Positions 1 to 7,417 of a DNA stretch of 15,564 nucleotides are shown in pieces. The DNA is taken from positions 1-15,564 of the forward strand of contig JBCCMB010000060.1 in assembly GCA_039026555.1 (NCBI GenBank). The letters are read 5' to 3'. The first letter of the stretch is position 1, and each line of letters begins with the position of its first letter. The notes beneath the pieces were generated by a model. That model was not told where the DNA came from. It ran no database searches and was given only the letters and a program-made list of their open reading frames with translations. The DNA is from JBCCMB01 sp039026555. GTDB taxonomy: Bacteria > Pseudomonadota > Alphaproteobacteria > Caulobacterales > Hyphomonadaceae. The position numbers were made by a program, and so were the translations under genes.

Positions 1-86
1 GGCTGGACGTCAACGCCGGCGGCGTTTTCGGGCGGGACGATGCAGACGCCTACGACGCCAATATTACGCTCAGCGTCCCGTTCTAA
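1..86 (+). CDS. C-terminal end of an outer-membrane beta-barrel-like protein (partial)
   Basis: Only the last 27 residues are in the window, read from base 3 to the TAA at 84-86. They end in NITLSVPF, an alternating hydrophobic strand with a terminal phenylalanine, which is the usual signature of the last strand of an outer-membrane beta-barrel recognised by the BAM complex. This is a family-level inference from a short tail; the kind of barrel (porin, receptor or other) cannot be told. The gene converges on pccB across a strong hairpin. Confidence 0.55.
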   Translation, partial: LDVNAGGVFGRDDADAYDANITLSVPF

Positions 87-93
87 AATCAAA

Positions 94-123
94 AGGCGCG
101 CCGGTTAGACCGCCGGCGCGCCT
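94..123. terminator. Bidirectional terminator hairpin between convergent genes
   Basis: AGGCGCGCCGG at 94-104 is perfectly complementary to CCGGCGCGCCT at 113-123, with an 8-base loop. The plus-strand side is preceded by AAAA, so the minus-strand transcript of pccB ends the hairpin with a U-rich stretch. It lies between the convergent stop codons at 86 and 149 and can serve both genes. Confidence 0.75.
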
Positions 124-148
124 CTACAATCGCGACCAAAGCCGCCGC

Positions 149-1684
149 TTACAGCGGAATATTATCGTGCTTCTTTTCGGGATTGCGCACGTCTTTGTTC
201 TTCAATGTGCGAAGAGCGCGCGCGACCCGGCGGCGGGTCGAGTGCGGCTTGATGATGTCGTCGATATAGCCTTTCGACGCCGCCACAAACGGATTTGCGA
301 AACGGTCTTCATACTCTTTCGTGCGCGCTTCGATTTTCGCCGGATCGTCCAATTCATTACGGAAGATGATCTCGACCGCGCCCTCTGCGCCCATCACCGC
401 AATCTCAGCATTCGGCCAGGCGAAATTGATGTCGCCGCGAAGGTGTTTGGAGCTCATCACGTCATACGCGCCGCCATAGGCTTTGCGCGTGATCACCGTC
501 ACTTTCGGCACCGTCGCCTCCGCATAGGCGAAGAGCAGCTTCGCGCCGTGTTTGATCAGGCCGCCATACTCTTGCTTCGTGCCCGGCATGAAGCCCGGAA
601 CGTCGACAAAAGTGACGATCGGAATGTTGAAACAATCGCAGAAGCGGACAAATCGCGCCGCCTTGCGGCTGGCGTCGATATCCAACACGCCCGCCAAGGT
701 CATGGGTTGGTTGGCCACGAAACCGACACTTGTGCCCTCGATACGGCCGAACCCGCACAAGATATTGCCGCCAAAACCGGGCGCAATCTCGAAGAAGTCG
801 CCTTCATCGGCGACCTTCTCGATCAGCTCGTGCATGTCATAAGGCAGATTGGGATTGTCCGGCACCAGCGTGTCGAGGCTCAGCTCCTCACGCTCAACCG
901 TGTCGAAGGTCGGCCGCACGGGCGGCTTTTCCTTATTTGAGGCCGGCAGGAAATTGATCAGACGACGGGTTTGGTGAAGCGCTTCGATATCGTTTTCAAA
1001 CGCGCCTTCCACAACGCCGGATTTTTGCGCGTGAACGCGCGCGCCGCCCAAATCCTCGTGGGACACTTCTTCATTAGTGACCGTCTTCACCACGTCGGGG
1101 CCGGTCACATACATGTAGGACGTGTCCTTCACCATGAAGATGAAGTCCGTCATCGCCGGCGAATAGACGTCGCCGCCGGCGCACGGGCCCATAATCAGCG
1201 ATATTTGCGGGATCACGCCGGAATAGAGCACATTCTCCATGAAAATATCGGCATAGCCGGCGAGGCTGTCCACGCCCTCTTGGATGCGGGCGCCGCCCGC
1301 GTCGAACATGCCGATCACGGGCGCGCCTGTCTTCGCCGCCGCCTTTTGAACTTTCACAATCTTCTGAGCGTGCGCCATAGAGAGCGAGCCGCCGAAAACT
1401 GTAAAATCTTTCGAGAAGACATAGACAATGCGGCCCTCAATGGTGCCCCAACCGGTGATCACGCCGTCGCCAGGAATGCGCTGCTCGTCCATGCCGAAAT
1501 CAGAGCAGCGATGCTCGACGAACATGTCCCATTCTTCAAAAGAGCCTTCATCCAGCAAAAGCTCGATCCGCTCGCGCGCGGTAAGCTTGCCTTTTTTGTG
1601 CTGATTGGCGATGCGGCGCTCGCCGCCGCCCAAACGCGCCGCCTCTCGTTTGGCTTCTAGTTTCTCAAGAATGGCGCTGGTCAT
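149..1684 (-). CDS. pccB: Propionyl-CoA carboxylase beta (carboxyltransferase) subunit
   Basis: The 511-residue product matches the usual length of bacterial PccB. This subunit transfers the carboxyl group from biotin to propionyl-CoA, giving methylmalonyl-CoA, in the cytosol with a biotin-bearing alpha subunit that is not in this window. The N-terminal half has the acyl-CoA carboxyltransferase motif DAGGARIQEG (residues 128-137); the C-terminal half has DVPGFMPGTKQE (361-372) and AYGGAYDVM (402-410). The Asp in the last motif (D408) sits at the position where, in the Streptomyces enzymes, Asp favours propionyl-CoA and Ile favours acetyl-CoA. That supports PccB over AccB but rests on one residue. 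The ATG start has AGGG about 8 bases upstream. The gene appears to stand alone, with the terminator hairpin just after its stop. Confidence 0.93.
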   Translation of the reverse strand: MTSAILEKLEAKREAARLGGGERRIANQHKKGKLTARERIELLLDEGSFEEWDMFVEHRCSDFGMDEQRIPGDGVITGWGTIEGRIVYVFSKDFTVFGGSLSMAHAQKIVKVQKAAAKTGAPVIGMFDAGGARIQEGVDSLAGYADIFMENVLYSGVIPQISLIMGPCAGGDVYSPAMTDFIFMVKDTSYMYVTGPDVVKTVTNEEVSHEDLGGARVHAQKSGVVEGAFENDIEALHQTRRLINFLPASNKEKPPVRPTFDTVEREELSLDTLVPDNPNLPYDMHELIEKVADEGDFFEIAPGFGGNILCGFGRIEGTSVGFVANQPMTLAGVLDIDASRKAARFVRFCDCFNIPIVTFVDVPGFMPGTKQEYGGLIKHGAKLLFAYAEATVPKVTVITRKAYGGAYDVMSSKHLRGDINFAWPNAEIAVMGAEGAVEIIFRNELDDPAKIEARTKEYEDRFANPFVAASKGYIDDIIKPHSTRRRVARALRTLKNKDVRNPEKKHDNIPL

Positions 1685-1753
1685 ACATCAGCCCTTTTTG
1701 TCGCAATGCAGGTGTTAAAGGGACATAAGGGACGCAAAGCCGCGAAGGCAAGC

Positions 1754-1781
1754 GCGCCGCCCTCGAAATCAAGGACGGCGC
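1754..1781 (-). terminator. Possible terminator hairpin downstream of the DUF3011 gene
   Basis: GCGCCGCCCT (1754-1763) pairs with AGGACGGCGC (1772-1781) with one mismatch and an 8-base loop. It lies 26 bases beyond the stop codon of the minus-strand DUF3011 gene. The minus strand after the hairpin lacks a clear T run, so this could be a Rho-dependent or mRNA-stabilising structure instead. Confidence 0.4.
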
Positions 1782-1806
1782 ACCTAGGGTCAATCTTACA
1801 AATGTC

Positions 1807-2511
1807 CTATCCGACCCTTTCATAGCGCCTAACATGCCCGTCGCGCGTTACGCAGAGGGTTTGGGCGGCGTTATAGCCCTTGTAGCGCTGCGTCCGGACA
1901 ATCCCGCGGACCCGCAGAACGCCCTTTCGGCCGATCACCACCTCCGGCAGGCCCTTATATTGCGCCGAAAACGCGCCGCGATCCCACGCATGCTCATTGG
2001 CGGCCCTAGAACAGGCGGCGATCGCTTGGCGCGCGTCGCGTCGGCTCACGCCATAACCGCCACCGCCGCGATATGAGACTGTTTCATAAACCGGCGCGGC
2101 GCGCCGATCCCGATCATTGTAGGCTTTAGGGCGCGATCCGTATCCCCCATCGGCGTAGGCGACATTCCAGCCGGAAAACGCATTTCGGCGCGATGAGACG
2201 TCGAATTCGCCACGGCAGCCATTGTCGACCCAAATCTTATCGCCGATCAGCCCCCAATCACGGCCCGCCTCGCAGGACGCGTTCGATTTTAGATTGGCGA
2301 GCGTCGCGCTGCGCGCATCAAGATAGCCGGGCACATGGCAATAGGTGCGGCGATAATCGCCCGAGGCGCAGTTTATCCGGACAATGTCGGCCGCGCCGCC
2401 ACGATGAGGTTTGCCGGAATGCTTGCCAGCGGCGACGGCCGGAGCGGTGAAGAGCGAGGCGGCGGCTAACGCCGCCGACAGCGCCCAGAAGGGAGAAAGT
2501 AAGGTCTTCAT
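1807..2511 (-). CDS. Secreted DUF3011 domain protein
   Basis: The product has 234 residues from the ATG at 2511; an in-frame TTG six bases upstream is the alternative. No clear ribosome-binding site is visible for either. Residues 1-28 form a signal peptide (charged start, Ala/Leu-rich core, cleavage near AVAA), so the protein is exported. Residues about 43-106 carry the DUF3011 pattern: cysteines at 48, 58, 80 and 99, a WGLIGDKIWVDNGCRGEF block, and regular spacing that suggests disulfides or lectin-like strands. A Gly/Tyr/Arg-rich linker follows. The last 80 residues (from about ARQAIAACSRAANEH) form a second basic domain that I do not recognise. The function of DUF3011 is unknown. The gene diverges from the aminotransferase at 2723. 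Confidence 0.8.
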   Translation of the reverse strand: MKTLLSPFWALSAALAAASLFTAPAVAAGKHSGKPHRGGAADIVRINCASGDYRRTYCHVPGYLDARSATLANLKSNASCEAGRDWGLIGDKIWVDNGCRGEFDVSSRRNAFSGWNVAYADGGYGSRPKAYNDRDRRAAPVYETVSYRGGGGYGVSRRDARQAIAACSRAANEHAWDRGAFSAQYKGLPEVVIGRKGVLRVRGIVRTQRYKGYNAAQTLCVTRDGHVRRYERVG

Positions 2512-2554
2512 ACGCAAAGCTTGCGGGCCAGACTCGCAACGCGAGCTGAACGCG

Positions 2555-2613
2555 ATGTACAGAAAAATCTAAAAATACATTCAAAATCAGTGATTTAATG
2601 TATATCTGTTCAT
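2555..2613. promoter_or_regulatory. AT-rich nested dyad in the divergent promoter region
   Basis: Between the DUF3011 gene and the aminotransferase lies an AT-rich island that stands out from the GC-rich surroundings. ATACATT (2575-2581) pairs with AATGTAT (2597-2603), around an inner AAATCA-G-TGATTT dyad (2584-2596), with a two-base bulge. An outer pair, ATGTACAG (2555-2562) and CTGTTCAT (2606-2613), has one mismatch. The symmetry and location suggest an operator or promoter serving one or both divergent genes. Which regulator binds is unknown. Confidence 0.45.
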
Positions 2614-2722
2614 GTAATTCGTCCAAGAGTGCGAGGATGGCTTATCAAAACGAGCATTGTGGTCATCTGAGCTCCGCCGCTAAAACCATCGGAGCTTGAA
2701 CGCCCTTTATCTCGGAGTTTCT

Positions 2723-3868
2723 ATGTCATCCCTGCCTGATTTCGTCTTGGAAACCTATCTGGGCAAATGGGAGTTCGCCGCCGACCACCATATGACGGCG
2801 TCGGACGCGCAAAGCCATTCCATCGGCGAGATCCTCGCCCTGGCCGGCCCCGAGGCTTTGCAGGCCTTCTTAGACACGCCGCTCTCCTATACCGAGCCCT
2901 GGGGCGCCGAAGATCTGATCCAGGCGGCGGCGGAGACTTATGAGACGCTGAAGCCGGAAGACATCCTTCTGTTCGCCGGCGCGGAAGAAGGCATTTACGC
3001 TTACTATCGAACACTGCTGGACAAGGACGACCACGCCATTGTCGTCACGCCGAACTACCAATCGGCGGAAACCATCCCGCTTTCGATCTGCGACACGACC
3101 GGCGTCGCCCTAGAAGCGAATGAAGGTTGGACGCTCGATATCGACAAAATAGCCGCCGCCATGCGCCCCAATACGCGATCTGTCTACATCAACTTCCCGC
3201 ACAATCCGACAGGCAAACTCTTAGAGCGCGATCGCTTTGAGGCGCTGGTGGCGCTATGTGCGAAGCAGGGCGTCTATCTTTTTTCGGACGAGGTTTATCG
3301 GCTGATCGAGCGGGATCCCGCCCTTCGTCTGCCCCAAATCGCCGATGTTTATGAACGCGGCGTCTCGCTGAACGTGATGTCCAAAGCCTATGGTCTACCG
3401 GGCTTGCGTATTGGTTGGACCGCCTGTCAGGATCGCGATCTCCTGGATCGCATGGTGCGTTACAAGCATTATCTGTCTATCTGCAATTCCGCGCCGAGCG
3501 AGCGTTTGGCGCTGATCGCGCTTCAGCACAAAGCTAAAATCCTGGACCGCAACCGGCGTATCGCCGACGACGGTCGACGCAAAGTGCTGGCGTTCCTGCG
3601 CGAATTCCCCGGCTTGTTCAAGGCCTACGAGCCCGATGGCGGGGTCGTTATGTATCCACGCTTTGTCGGCGAGCAGGGCGTCGAAGCCTTCTGCACAGAC
3701 ATGGTGGAAAACGCAGGCGCCGTTTTGTTGCCCGCCTCCATCTATGAAAGCGCGCTGACACCCCTGCCGGACGATTGCTTTCGGATCGGATATGGCCGCT
3801 CGAATTTGGACGAAGGTCTCAACGCTATGCGCGACCGCATCCAATCTAACGCGCAATGGCGGGCTTAA
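2723..3868 (+). CDS. PLP-dependent class I/II aminotransferase
   Basis: The 381-residue product belongs to fold-type I aminotransferases. The ATG at 2723 is chosen because GGAG lies 5 bases upstream; an in-frame TTG at 2696 is less likely. The visible pattern is N-P-T-G (161-164), Asp189 in FSDEVYR to pair with the pyridine nitrogen, Tyr192, the Schiff-base lysine K221 in SKAYGLPGLRIGW, a phosphate-binding Arg229, and Arg354 in FRIGYGR for the substrate carboxylate. These fix the enzyme class but not the amino acid used. The enzyme is expected to be cytosolic. It has no pathway partner in the neighbourhood and converges on apt with an 11-base gap, so the context gives no hint of substrate. 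Confidence 0.88.
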   Translation: MSSLPDFVLETYLGKWEFAADHHMTASDAQSHSIGEILALAGPEALQAFLDTPLSYTEPWGAEDLIQAAAETYETLKPEDILLFAGAEEGIYAYYRTLLDKDDHAIVVTPNYQSAETIPLSICDTTGVALEANEGWTLDIDKIAAAMRPNTRSVYINFPHNPTGKLLERDRFEALVALCAKQGVYLFSDEVYRLIERDPALRLPQIADVYERGVSLNVMSKAYGLPGLRIGWTACQDRDLLDRMVRYKHYLSICNSAPSERLALIALQHKAKILDRNRRIADDGRRKVLAFLREFPGLFKAYEPDGGVVMYPRFVGEQGVEAFCTDMVENAGAVLLPASIYESALTPLPDDCFRIGYGRSNLDEGLNAMRDRIQSNAQWRA

Positions 3869-3879
3869 GCGCCTGTAGG

Positions 3880-4410
3880 CTAATGCCCCTCAAACGCCAT
3901 CAGGGCGCGCACCGGGCAATCTAGCGCCTCGATGCGCGCGGCGCCGCCAATCTCCGGCAGATCAACCAGGAAGATCGCCGCGACAACCTCAGCGCCGCCG
4001 CGACGCAATAGCTTCAAAGCCGCTTCCGCCGTGCCCCCGGTTGCGATGAGGTCATCGACCAGCAAGACCTTATCGCCGGCGCCCACCGCATCTTCATGCA
4101 TCTCCATCTCATCGACGCCGTATTCAAGCTCATAACTCTCGGCGATGGTCTTATGCGGCAGCTTGCCCTTCTTTCGAAGCGGCACAAAGCCCGCCGACAA
4201 TTGATGGGCCGCCGCGCCGCCTAGAATGAAGCCGCGCGCTTCAATGCCGGCCACCTTGTCGATCTTGGCGCCCGCAAAAGGTTGCACCAATTCGTCAACG
4301 GCGCGGCGGAACGCCCTTGCATCCCCCATCAAGGTCGACACGTCGCGAAACATAATGCCGGGCTTGGGATGGTCGGGAATGGTGCGCACGCTCGATTTTA
4401 AGTCCATCAT
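3880..4410 (-). CDS. apt: Adenine phosphoribosyltransferase
   Basis: Apt converts adenine and PRPP to AMP and pyrophosphate in the cytosol. The 176-residue product has the family N-terminus (IPDHPKPGIMFRDVSTLM, residues 11-28), the GIEARGFILGG block (55-65) and the PRPP-binding motif VLLVDDLIATGGTA (115-128). The ATG at 4410 is chosen over an upstream in-frame TTG because GAGGA is well spaced before it; this leaves two bases after the stop of the GNAT gene. It is the last gene of a run with mtnP, which releases adenine from methylthioadenosine, so the two form a direct salvage route to AMP. Confidence 0.95.
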   Translation of the reverse strand: MMDLKSSVRTIPDHPKPGIMFRDVSTLMGDARAFRRAVDELVQPFAGAKIDKVAGIEARGFILGGAAAHQLSAGFVPLRKKGKLPHKTIAESYELEYGVDEMEMHEDAVGAGDKVLLVDDLIATGGTAEAALKLLRRGGAEVVAAIFLVDLPEIGGAARIEALDCPVRALMAFEGH

Positions 4411-4412
4411 CG

Positions 4413-5018
4413 TCAATCCTCAGGTTCGCGCGTCAACGGCGCGTCATGGGGCGTTTGTCGAAACTCCGACGCAAGTAGGGCGTTCAACACATGATCGCGC
4501 CAAACGCCGTCCAATTTCAGATAGTCGCGCGCATACCCTTCGCGCTGAAAGCCTAAGGATGCAAGCAGGGCGGCGGATCGATCATTCTCGGGTATGTGGT
4601 CGGCGGCGATGCGGTTTAGAGCCAAATTGTTGAAGGCGTAGTCTAAGACACGTTCGACGCTTTGCCTCATCAGCCCGCGCCCCTCGAAATCCCCGTCGAT
4701 GGAGTAGCCCAAGACCGCGCTTTGACCAACGCCGCGCACGATTTGATCCAGCGCCACAAACCCAATGACGCATGCATCGCGCGACGCCCCCTCGCAGAGC
4801 GCCCATCGATATGCAATCTCCGACATCCAGGCCCGCCGCGCGCGGCGCTTAGCGTCCCGCCAAAATCCAGCGGTGAAGAACGCTTCGCTGCGTTGTGGCG
4901 AATAGGGTCTCAGCCGATCTTTGTTTTTTGCATGATAGGCGGCGAGCCTGGATGCGCGGCGAGTGTGAAGCGGCGTGAGCAGCCAGCCATCCCATGTCCA
5001 AGTATGGGCGGGCGACAT
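4413..5018 (-). CDS. RimJ/RimL-type GNAT N-acetyltransferase
   Basis: The 201-residue product shows the GNAT fold of the RimJ/RimL group. The acetyl-CoA-binding loop lies around LGYSIDGDFEGRGLMRQSV (103-121), followed by NLALNRIAADHIPENDRSAALLASLGF (131-157) and the closing EGYARDYLKLDGVWRDHV (160-177). Relatives acetylate N-terminal amines of ribosomal proteins, or small amines; the acceptor here cannot be read from sequence. The ATG at 5018 lacks a clear ribosome-binding site and sits four bases after the mtnP stop, so translation is probably coupled. Its place between mtnP and apt suggests co-transcription, not necessarily a shared pathway. Confidence 0.85.
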   Translation of the reverse strand: MSPAHTWTWDGWLLTPLHTRRASRLAAYHAKNKDRLRPYSPQRSEAFFTAGFWRDAKRRARRAWMSEIAYRWALCEGASRDACVIGFVALDQIVRGVGQSAVLGYSIDGDFEGRGLMRQSVERVLDYAFNNLALNRIAADHIPENDRSAALLASLGFQREGYARDYLKLDGVWRDHVLNALLASEFRQTPHDAPLTREPED

Positions 5019-5022
5019 GGCG

Positions 5023-5910
5023 TTAGGACTGCGGCGCGAGCACGCGTCCCGCCACCGCGTCGAGTTTGCGCATTAAGTCCGGGTCACGGGCGTCGGGACC
5101 GGTTACAATCGCAAAATCCAATCCCGTCTCGATACCCTGCGGACCAGGCGTTCGCGGCCCTGCGGCTTCCATTGCAGCCGCCAAGCGCTTGACCAGCGCC
5201 CGGCCCTTATCGGCATTGTCGCGCAAGATTTCGAGGACGTTTGTGACCGAGACGTTTTCCTCTTCCTCATGCCAACAATCATAATCCGTCACCATGGCGA
5301 TGGTGGCGTAGGGCAGCTCCGCCTCACGCGCGAGCTTGGCTTCGGGCATATTGGTCATGCCGATCACATCGCACCCCCAGGATCGATAAAGCCGGCTTTC
5401 CGCCAGCGACGAGAATTGCGGCCCCTCCATCGCCAGATAAACGCCGCCGCGATGCACGTTCGCGCCCGCGCCTTCAGCAGCCTCTGCGGCCATCGCGGAC
5501 AAGCGGTCGCACACGGGATGCGCCATCGACACATGCGCCACACAGCCCGGCCCGAAAAAGCTCTTCTCCCGCGCAAATGTGCGATCGATAAATTGATCCA
5601 CGGCGACGAAATCGCCCGGCGCGTATTGCTCTTGTAGCGATCCGACGGCGGAGATGGACAATACGTCCGTGCACCCGGCCCGTTTGAGCACATCAATATT
5701 GGCGCGATAGTTTAGCTGCGTGGGCCCCAGCTTATGTCCGCGTCCGTGCCGGGGCAGAAACACCAGCTCAACTGCGCCCAACCGGCCGCGAAACACCTGA
5801 TCGGACGGCGCGCCCCATGGGGTGTCGATCGTCTCCCAACGTTCGTCCTCCAACCCGTCAATTTCATAGAGGCCGGAGCCCCCGAGCACGCCCATCACCC
5901 AAGAAGTCAT
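5023..5910 (-). CDS. mtnP: S-methyl-5'-thioadenosine phosphorylase
   Basis: MtnP cleaves methylthioadenosine with phosphate to adenine and 5-methylthioribose-1-phosphate. The 295-residue product has the trimeric PNP/MTAP pattern: GGSGLYE (10-16), the phosphate-binding PRHGRGH (53-59), AMEGPQFSS (160-168) around the substrate, GMTNMPEAKLAREA (184-197) and TDYDCWHEEEENVSV (208-222). The last block is typical of MTA phosphorylases rather than inosine/guanosine enzymes. The ATG at 5910 has GGAG six bases upstream and overlaps the preceding stop by four bases (ATGA). The adenine it makes is the substrate of apt, two genes downstream. No methylthioribose-phosphate isomerase or other later methionine-salvage gene is in the window. 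Confidence 0.94.
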   Translation of the reverse strand: MTSWVMGVLGGSGLYEIDGLEDERWETIDTPWGAPSDQVFRGRLGAVELVFLPRHGRGHKLGPTQLNYRANIDVLKRAGCTDVLSISAVGSLQEQYAPGDFVAVDQFIDRTFAREKSFFGPGCVAHVSMAHPVCDRLSAMAAEAAEGAGANVHRGGVYLAMEGPQFSSLAESRLYRSWGCDVIGMTNMPEAKLAREAELPYATIAMVTDYDCWHEEEENVSVTNVLEILRDNADKGRALVKRLAAAMEAAGPRTPGPQGIETGLDFAIVTGPDARDPDLMRKLDAVAGRVLAPQS

Positions 5911-6401
5911 TCTGTCTCCAATTTAAATTCGACGCGATGCCGCAATGATAATTCCTCGTCATCGGCGGCCCGTACGGATTTGCGGATCCATAGCTGATCT
6001 TGCTCGCGCTCGATCTTCAGCTGAACTTCGATCACCTCTTGGCCATCAAACTCTTCGCCCCGAAGCGTAACGGTCCAATTATCGACGCCCTCGCCGCCAT
6101 ATTCGCCGCCTTGATAGACTGACAAAGTCGCTTCGCCGGGCATGGCGTAGGTTTCGCGCAGACCGCCATCTCTGTCGGCGGCCGCCACGCCGATGCCGTG
6201 AATGTCGCCCAGAATGTCATGATAGGTCAGGTCTGATCGGATCATATCGCCGCCGGCCGAGGTCTCCCGACACATCGTCATGGGCATAGTGGCGAGCTTT
6301 GAAGACCCAAGACCATCATCATAATACATAACCCCGCGCCAACACCCGTCGGCGCTTCCCAGCGCGCTTAACCACGCGGACGCCATCAGCATCGCCAGCA
6401 T
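5907..6401 (-). CDS. Small exported protein of unknown function, coupled to mtnP
   Basis: The product has 164 residues from the ATG at 6401, which is preceded by GGAGG five bases upstream; an in-frame TTG at 6425 lacks this. Residues 1-17 are a short hydrophobic export signal (MLAMLMASAWLSALGSA). The mature part has two cysteines (20 and 44), an acidic, beta-strand-rich pattern and no motif I recognise. Cys20 follows Ala-Asp-Gly, which is not a proper lipobox, so a soluble periplasmic protein is more likely than a lipoprotein. It overlaps mtnP by four bases and begins just after the bc1 operon terminator, so it probably opens the mtnP-GNAT-apt operon. The function is unknown. Confidence 0.75.
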   Translation of the reverse strand: MLAMLMASAWLSALGSADGCWRGVMYYDDGLGSSKLATMPMTMCRETSAGGDMIRSDLTYHDILGDIHGIGVAAADRDGGLRETYAMPGEATLSVYQGGEYGGEGVDNWTVTLRGEEFDGQEVIEVQLKIEREQDQLWIRKSVRAADDEELSLRHRVEFKLETE

Positions 6402-6440
6402 CGCAACCTCCAATCCGCGTCCCAAGCCTTTTAAAGCAGC

Positions 6441-6477
6441 TTAAAAGAAAGCCGCCCCTCGGCAAGCGAGAGACGGC
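6441..6477 (-). terminator. Intrinsic terminator of the cytochrome bc1 operon
   Basis: On the minus strand GCCGTCTCTCG (6477-6467) pairs with CGAGGGGCGGC (6461-6451) over 11 bp, including two G-U pairs, with a five-base loop. It is followed directly by TTTCTTTT (6450-6443). This is a textbook Rho-independent terminator, 39 bases beyond the cytochrome c1 stop codon, and it separates bc1 from the mtnP operon. Confidence 0.85.
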
Positions 6478-6496
6478 GTTTCTTTGGTCGGGTCCG

Positions 6497-6519
6497 CTAG
6501 GCGCGAAAAACGCGCCTAG
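6497..6519 (-). other. Hairpin overlapping the cytochrome c1 stop codon
   Basis: CTAGGCGCG (6497-6505) and CGCGCCTAG (6511-6519) form a perfect 9-bp stem with a five-base loop. The TAG stop (6518-6516 on the minus strand) lies inside the stem. There is no T run directly after it, so it is probably a 3'-end protecting hairpin in front of the true terminator and not a terminator itself. Confidence 0.55.
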
Positions 6520-7406
6520 TGCTCTACGTTCCGCCAAATCCGGCGATAGGAGAAGTATACGAGCACGGTCAGGATTAAGAGATAGATCATGGTCGACAAG
6601 CCCAATTGCTTGCGAACGGTCTGTTTCGGTTCGCCCGCCCAGGCCAAAAATATAGCGACGTCCTGCGCCATTTGGCTCACGGTCGCTTCCGTGCCGTCGT
6701 CATAATCAACCTGTCCCTCAAGCAGCGGCGGGGCCATCGCCAGGAAACCGCCATAGGGCGCATAGCGCGGATCGCCGGACCAATTGCCCGACGTGTCGCC
6801 GGAGAAGTAAGGGTTGTAATACTGGCCAGGCGTTACGCTCAATTCCGCGTAATCCTTCTCCATCTTCTCATCGCTCGGATAGCCCGTCAGCAGAGAATAG
6901 ATGTAGCTCGCGCCGCCGTGGCGCGCTTTGTTGATCACCGACAAATCCGGTGGTAACGCGCCGCCGTTTACCGCGCGGGCGGCGGCGTCATTAGCGTAGG
7001 GCGATGCAAACGCATCCGACGTAATCGCCGGGCGCGTCAGCGGAACATTGTTTTCATCAAGTTCATCGCCGGTTTCTTCATCGATTGTTCTGACGCTGAA
7101 TTCAGACGCGATCTGTTTGACCACCGGATTGTCGTTCGGATTGGGATAATTCTCGTCATAAAACGGCCCGCCTACTTGGCCGAGATTTCTGTACGAGAGC
7201 AATTCCATACCATGGCAGGCCGCGCAGACCTCGCGGTAGACTTTGTAGCCCCGCTGAAGCTGGCCCTGATCGAACGTTCCCAACGGCCCTTCAAACGACC
7301 AGCCGTCATCAGGACCATGGGGATGTTTCACGCCGCCGGCCGCATGCGCGGATCCGACCAAGCCGATTGCGGCGATCGCGGCTGTAAGGAGTTTCGTCAA
7401 GCGCAT
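6516..7406 (-). CDS. petC: Cytochrome c1 of the bc1 complex
   Basis: Cytochrome c1 passes electrons from the Rieske protein to soluble or membrane cytochrome c on the periplasmic side. The 296-residue product (ATG at 7406, AAGGAG six bases upstream) has a cleavable signal peptide ending near AHA (residue 22), the haem c motif CAACH (61-65), the axial methionine M224 in GGFLAMAPPLL (219-229) and one C-terminal membrane anchor (about 272-286) followed by RRIWRNVEH. Length and order are normal for alphaproteobacterial c1. In these bacteria the cytochrome is a separate gene here, not fused to cytochrome b. It is the last gene of the operon, starting 11 bases after the cytochrome b stop. Confidence 0.96.
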   Translation of the reverse strand: MRLTKLLTAAIAAIGLVGSAHAAGGVKHPHGPDDGWSFEGPLGTFDQGQLQRGYKVYREVCAACHGMELLSYRNLGQVGGPFYDENYPNPNDNPVVKQIASEFSVRTIDEETGDELDENNVPLTRPAITSDAFASPYANDAAARAVNGGALPPDLSVINKARHGGASYIYSLLTGYPSDEKMEKDYAELSVTPGQYYNPYFSGDTSGNWSGDPRYAPYGGFLAMAPPLLEGQVDYDDGTEATVSQMAQDVAIFLAWAGEPKQTVRKQLGLSTMIYLLILTVLVYFSYRRIWRNVEH

Positions 7407-7417
7407 CAAAAGCTCCT

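Noticed and set aside
167..940. 257-residue open frame on the plus strand
   Set aside because: It lies wholly antisense to pccB, whose protein is unmistakable; the product is His/Arg-rich with no recognisable motif, as expected for a GC-rich shadow frame.
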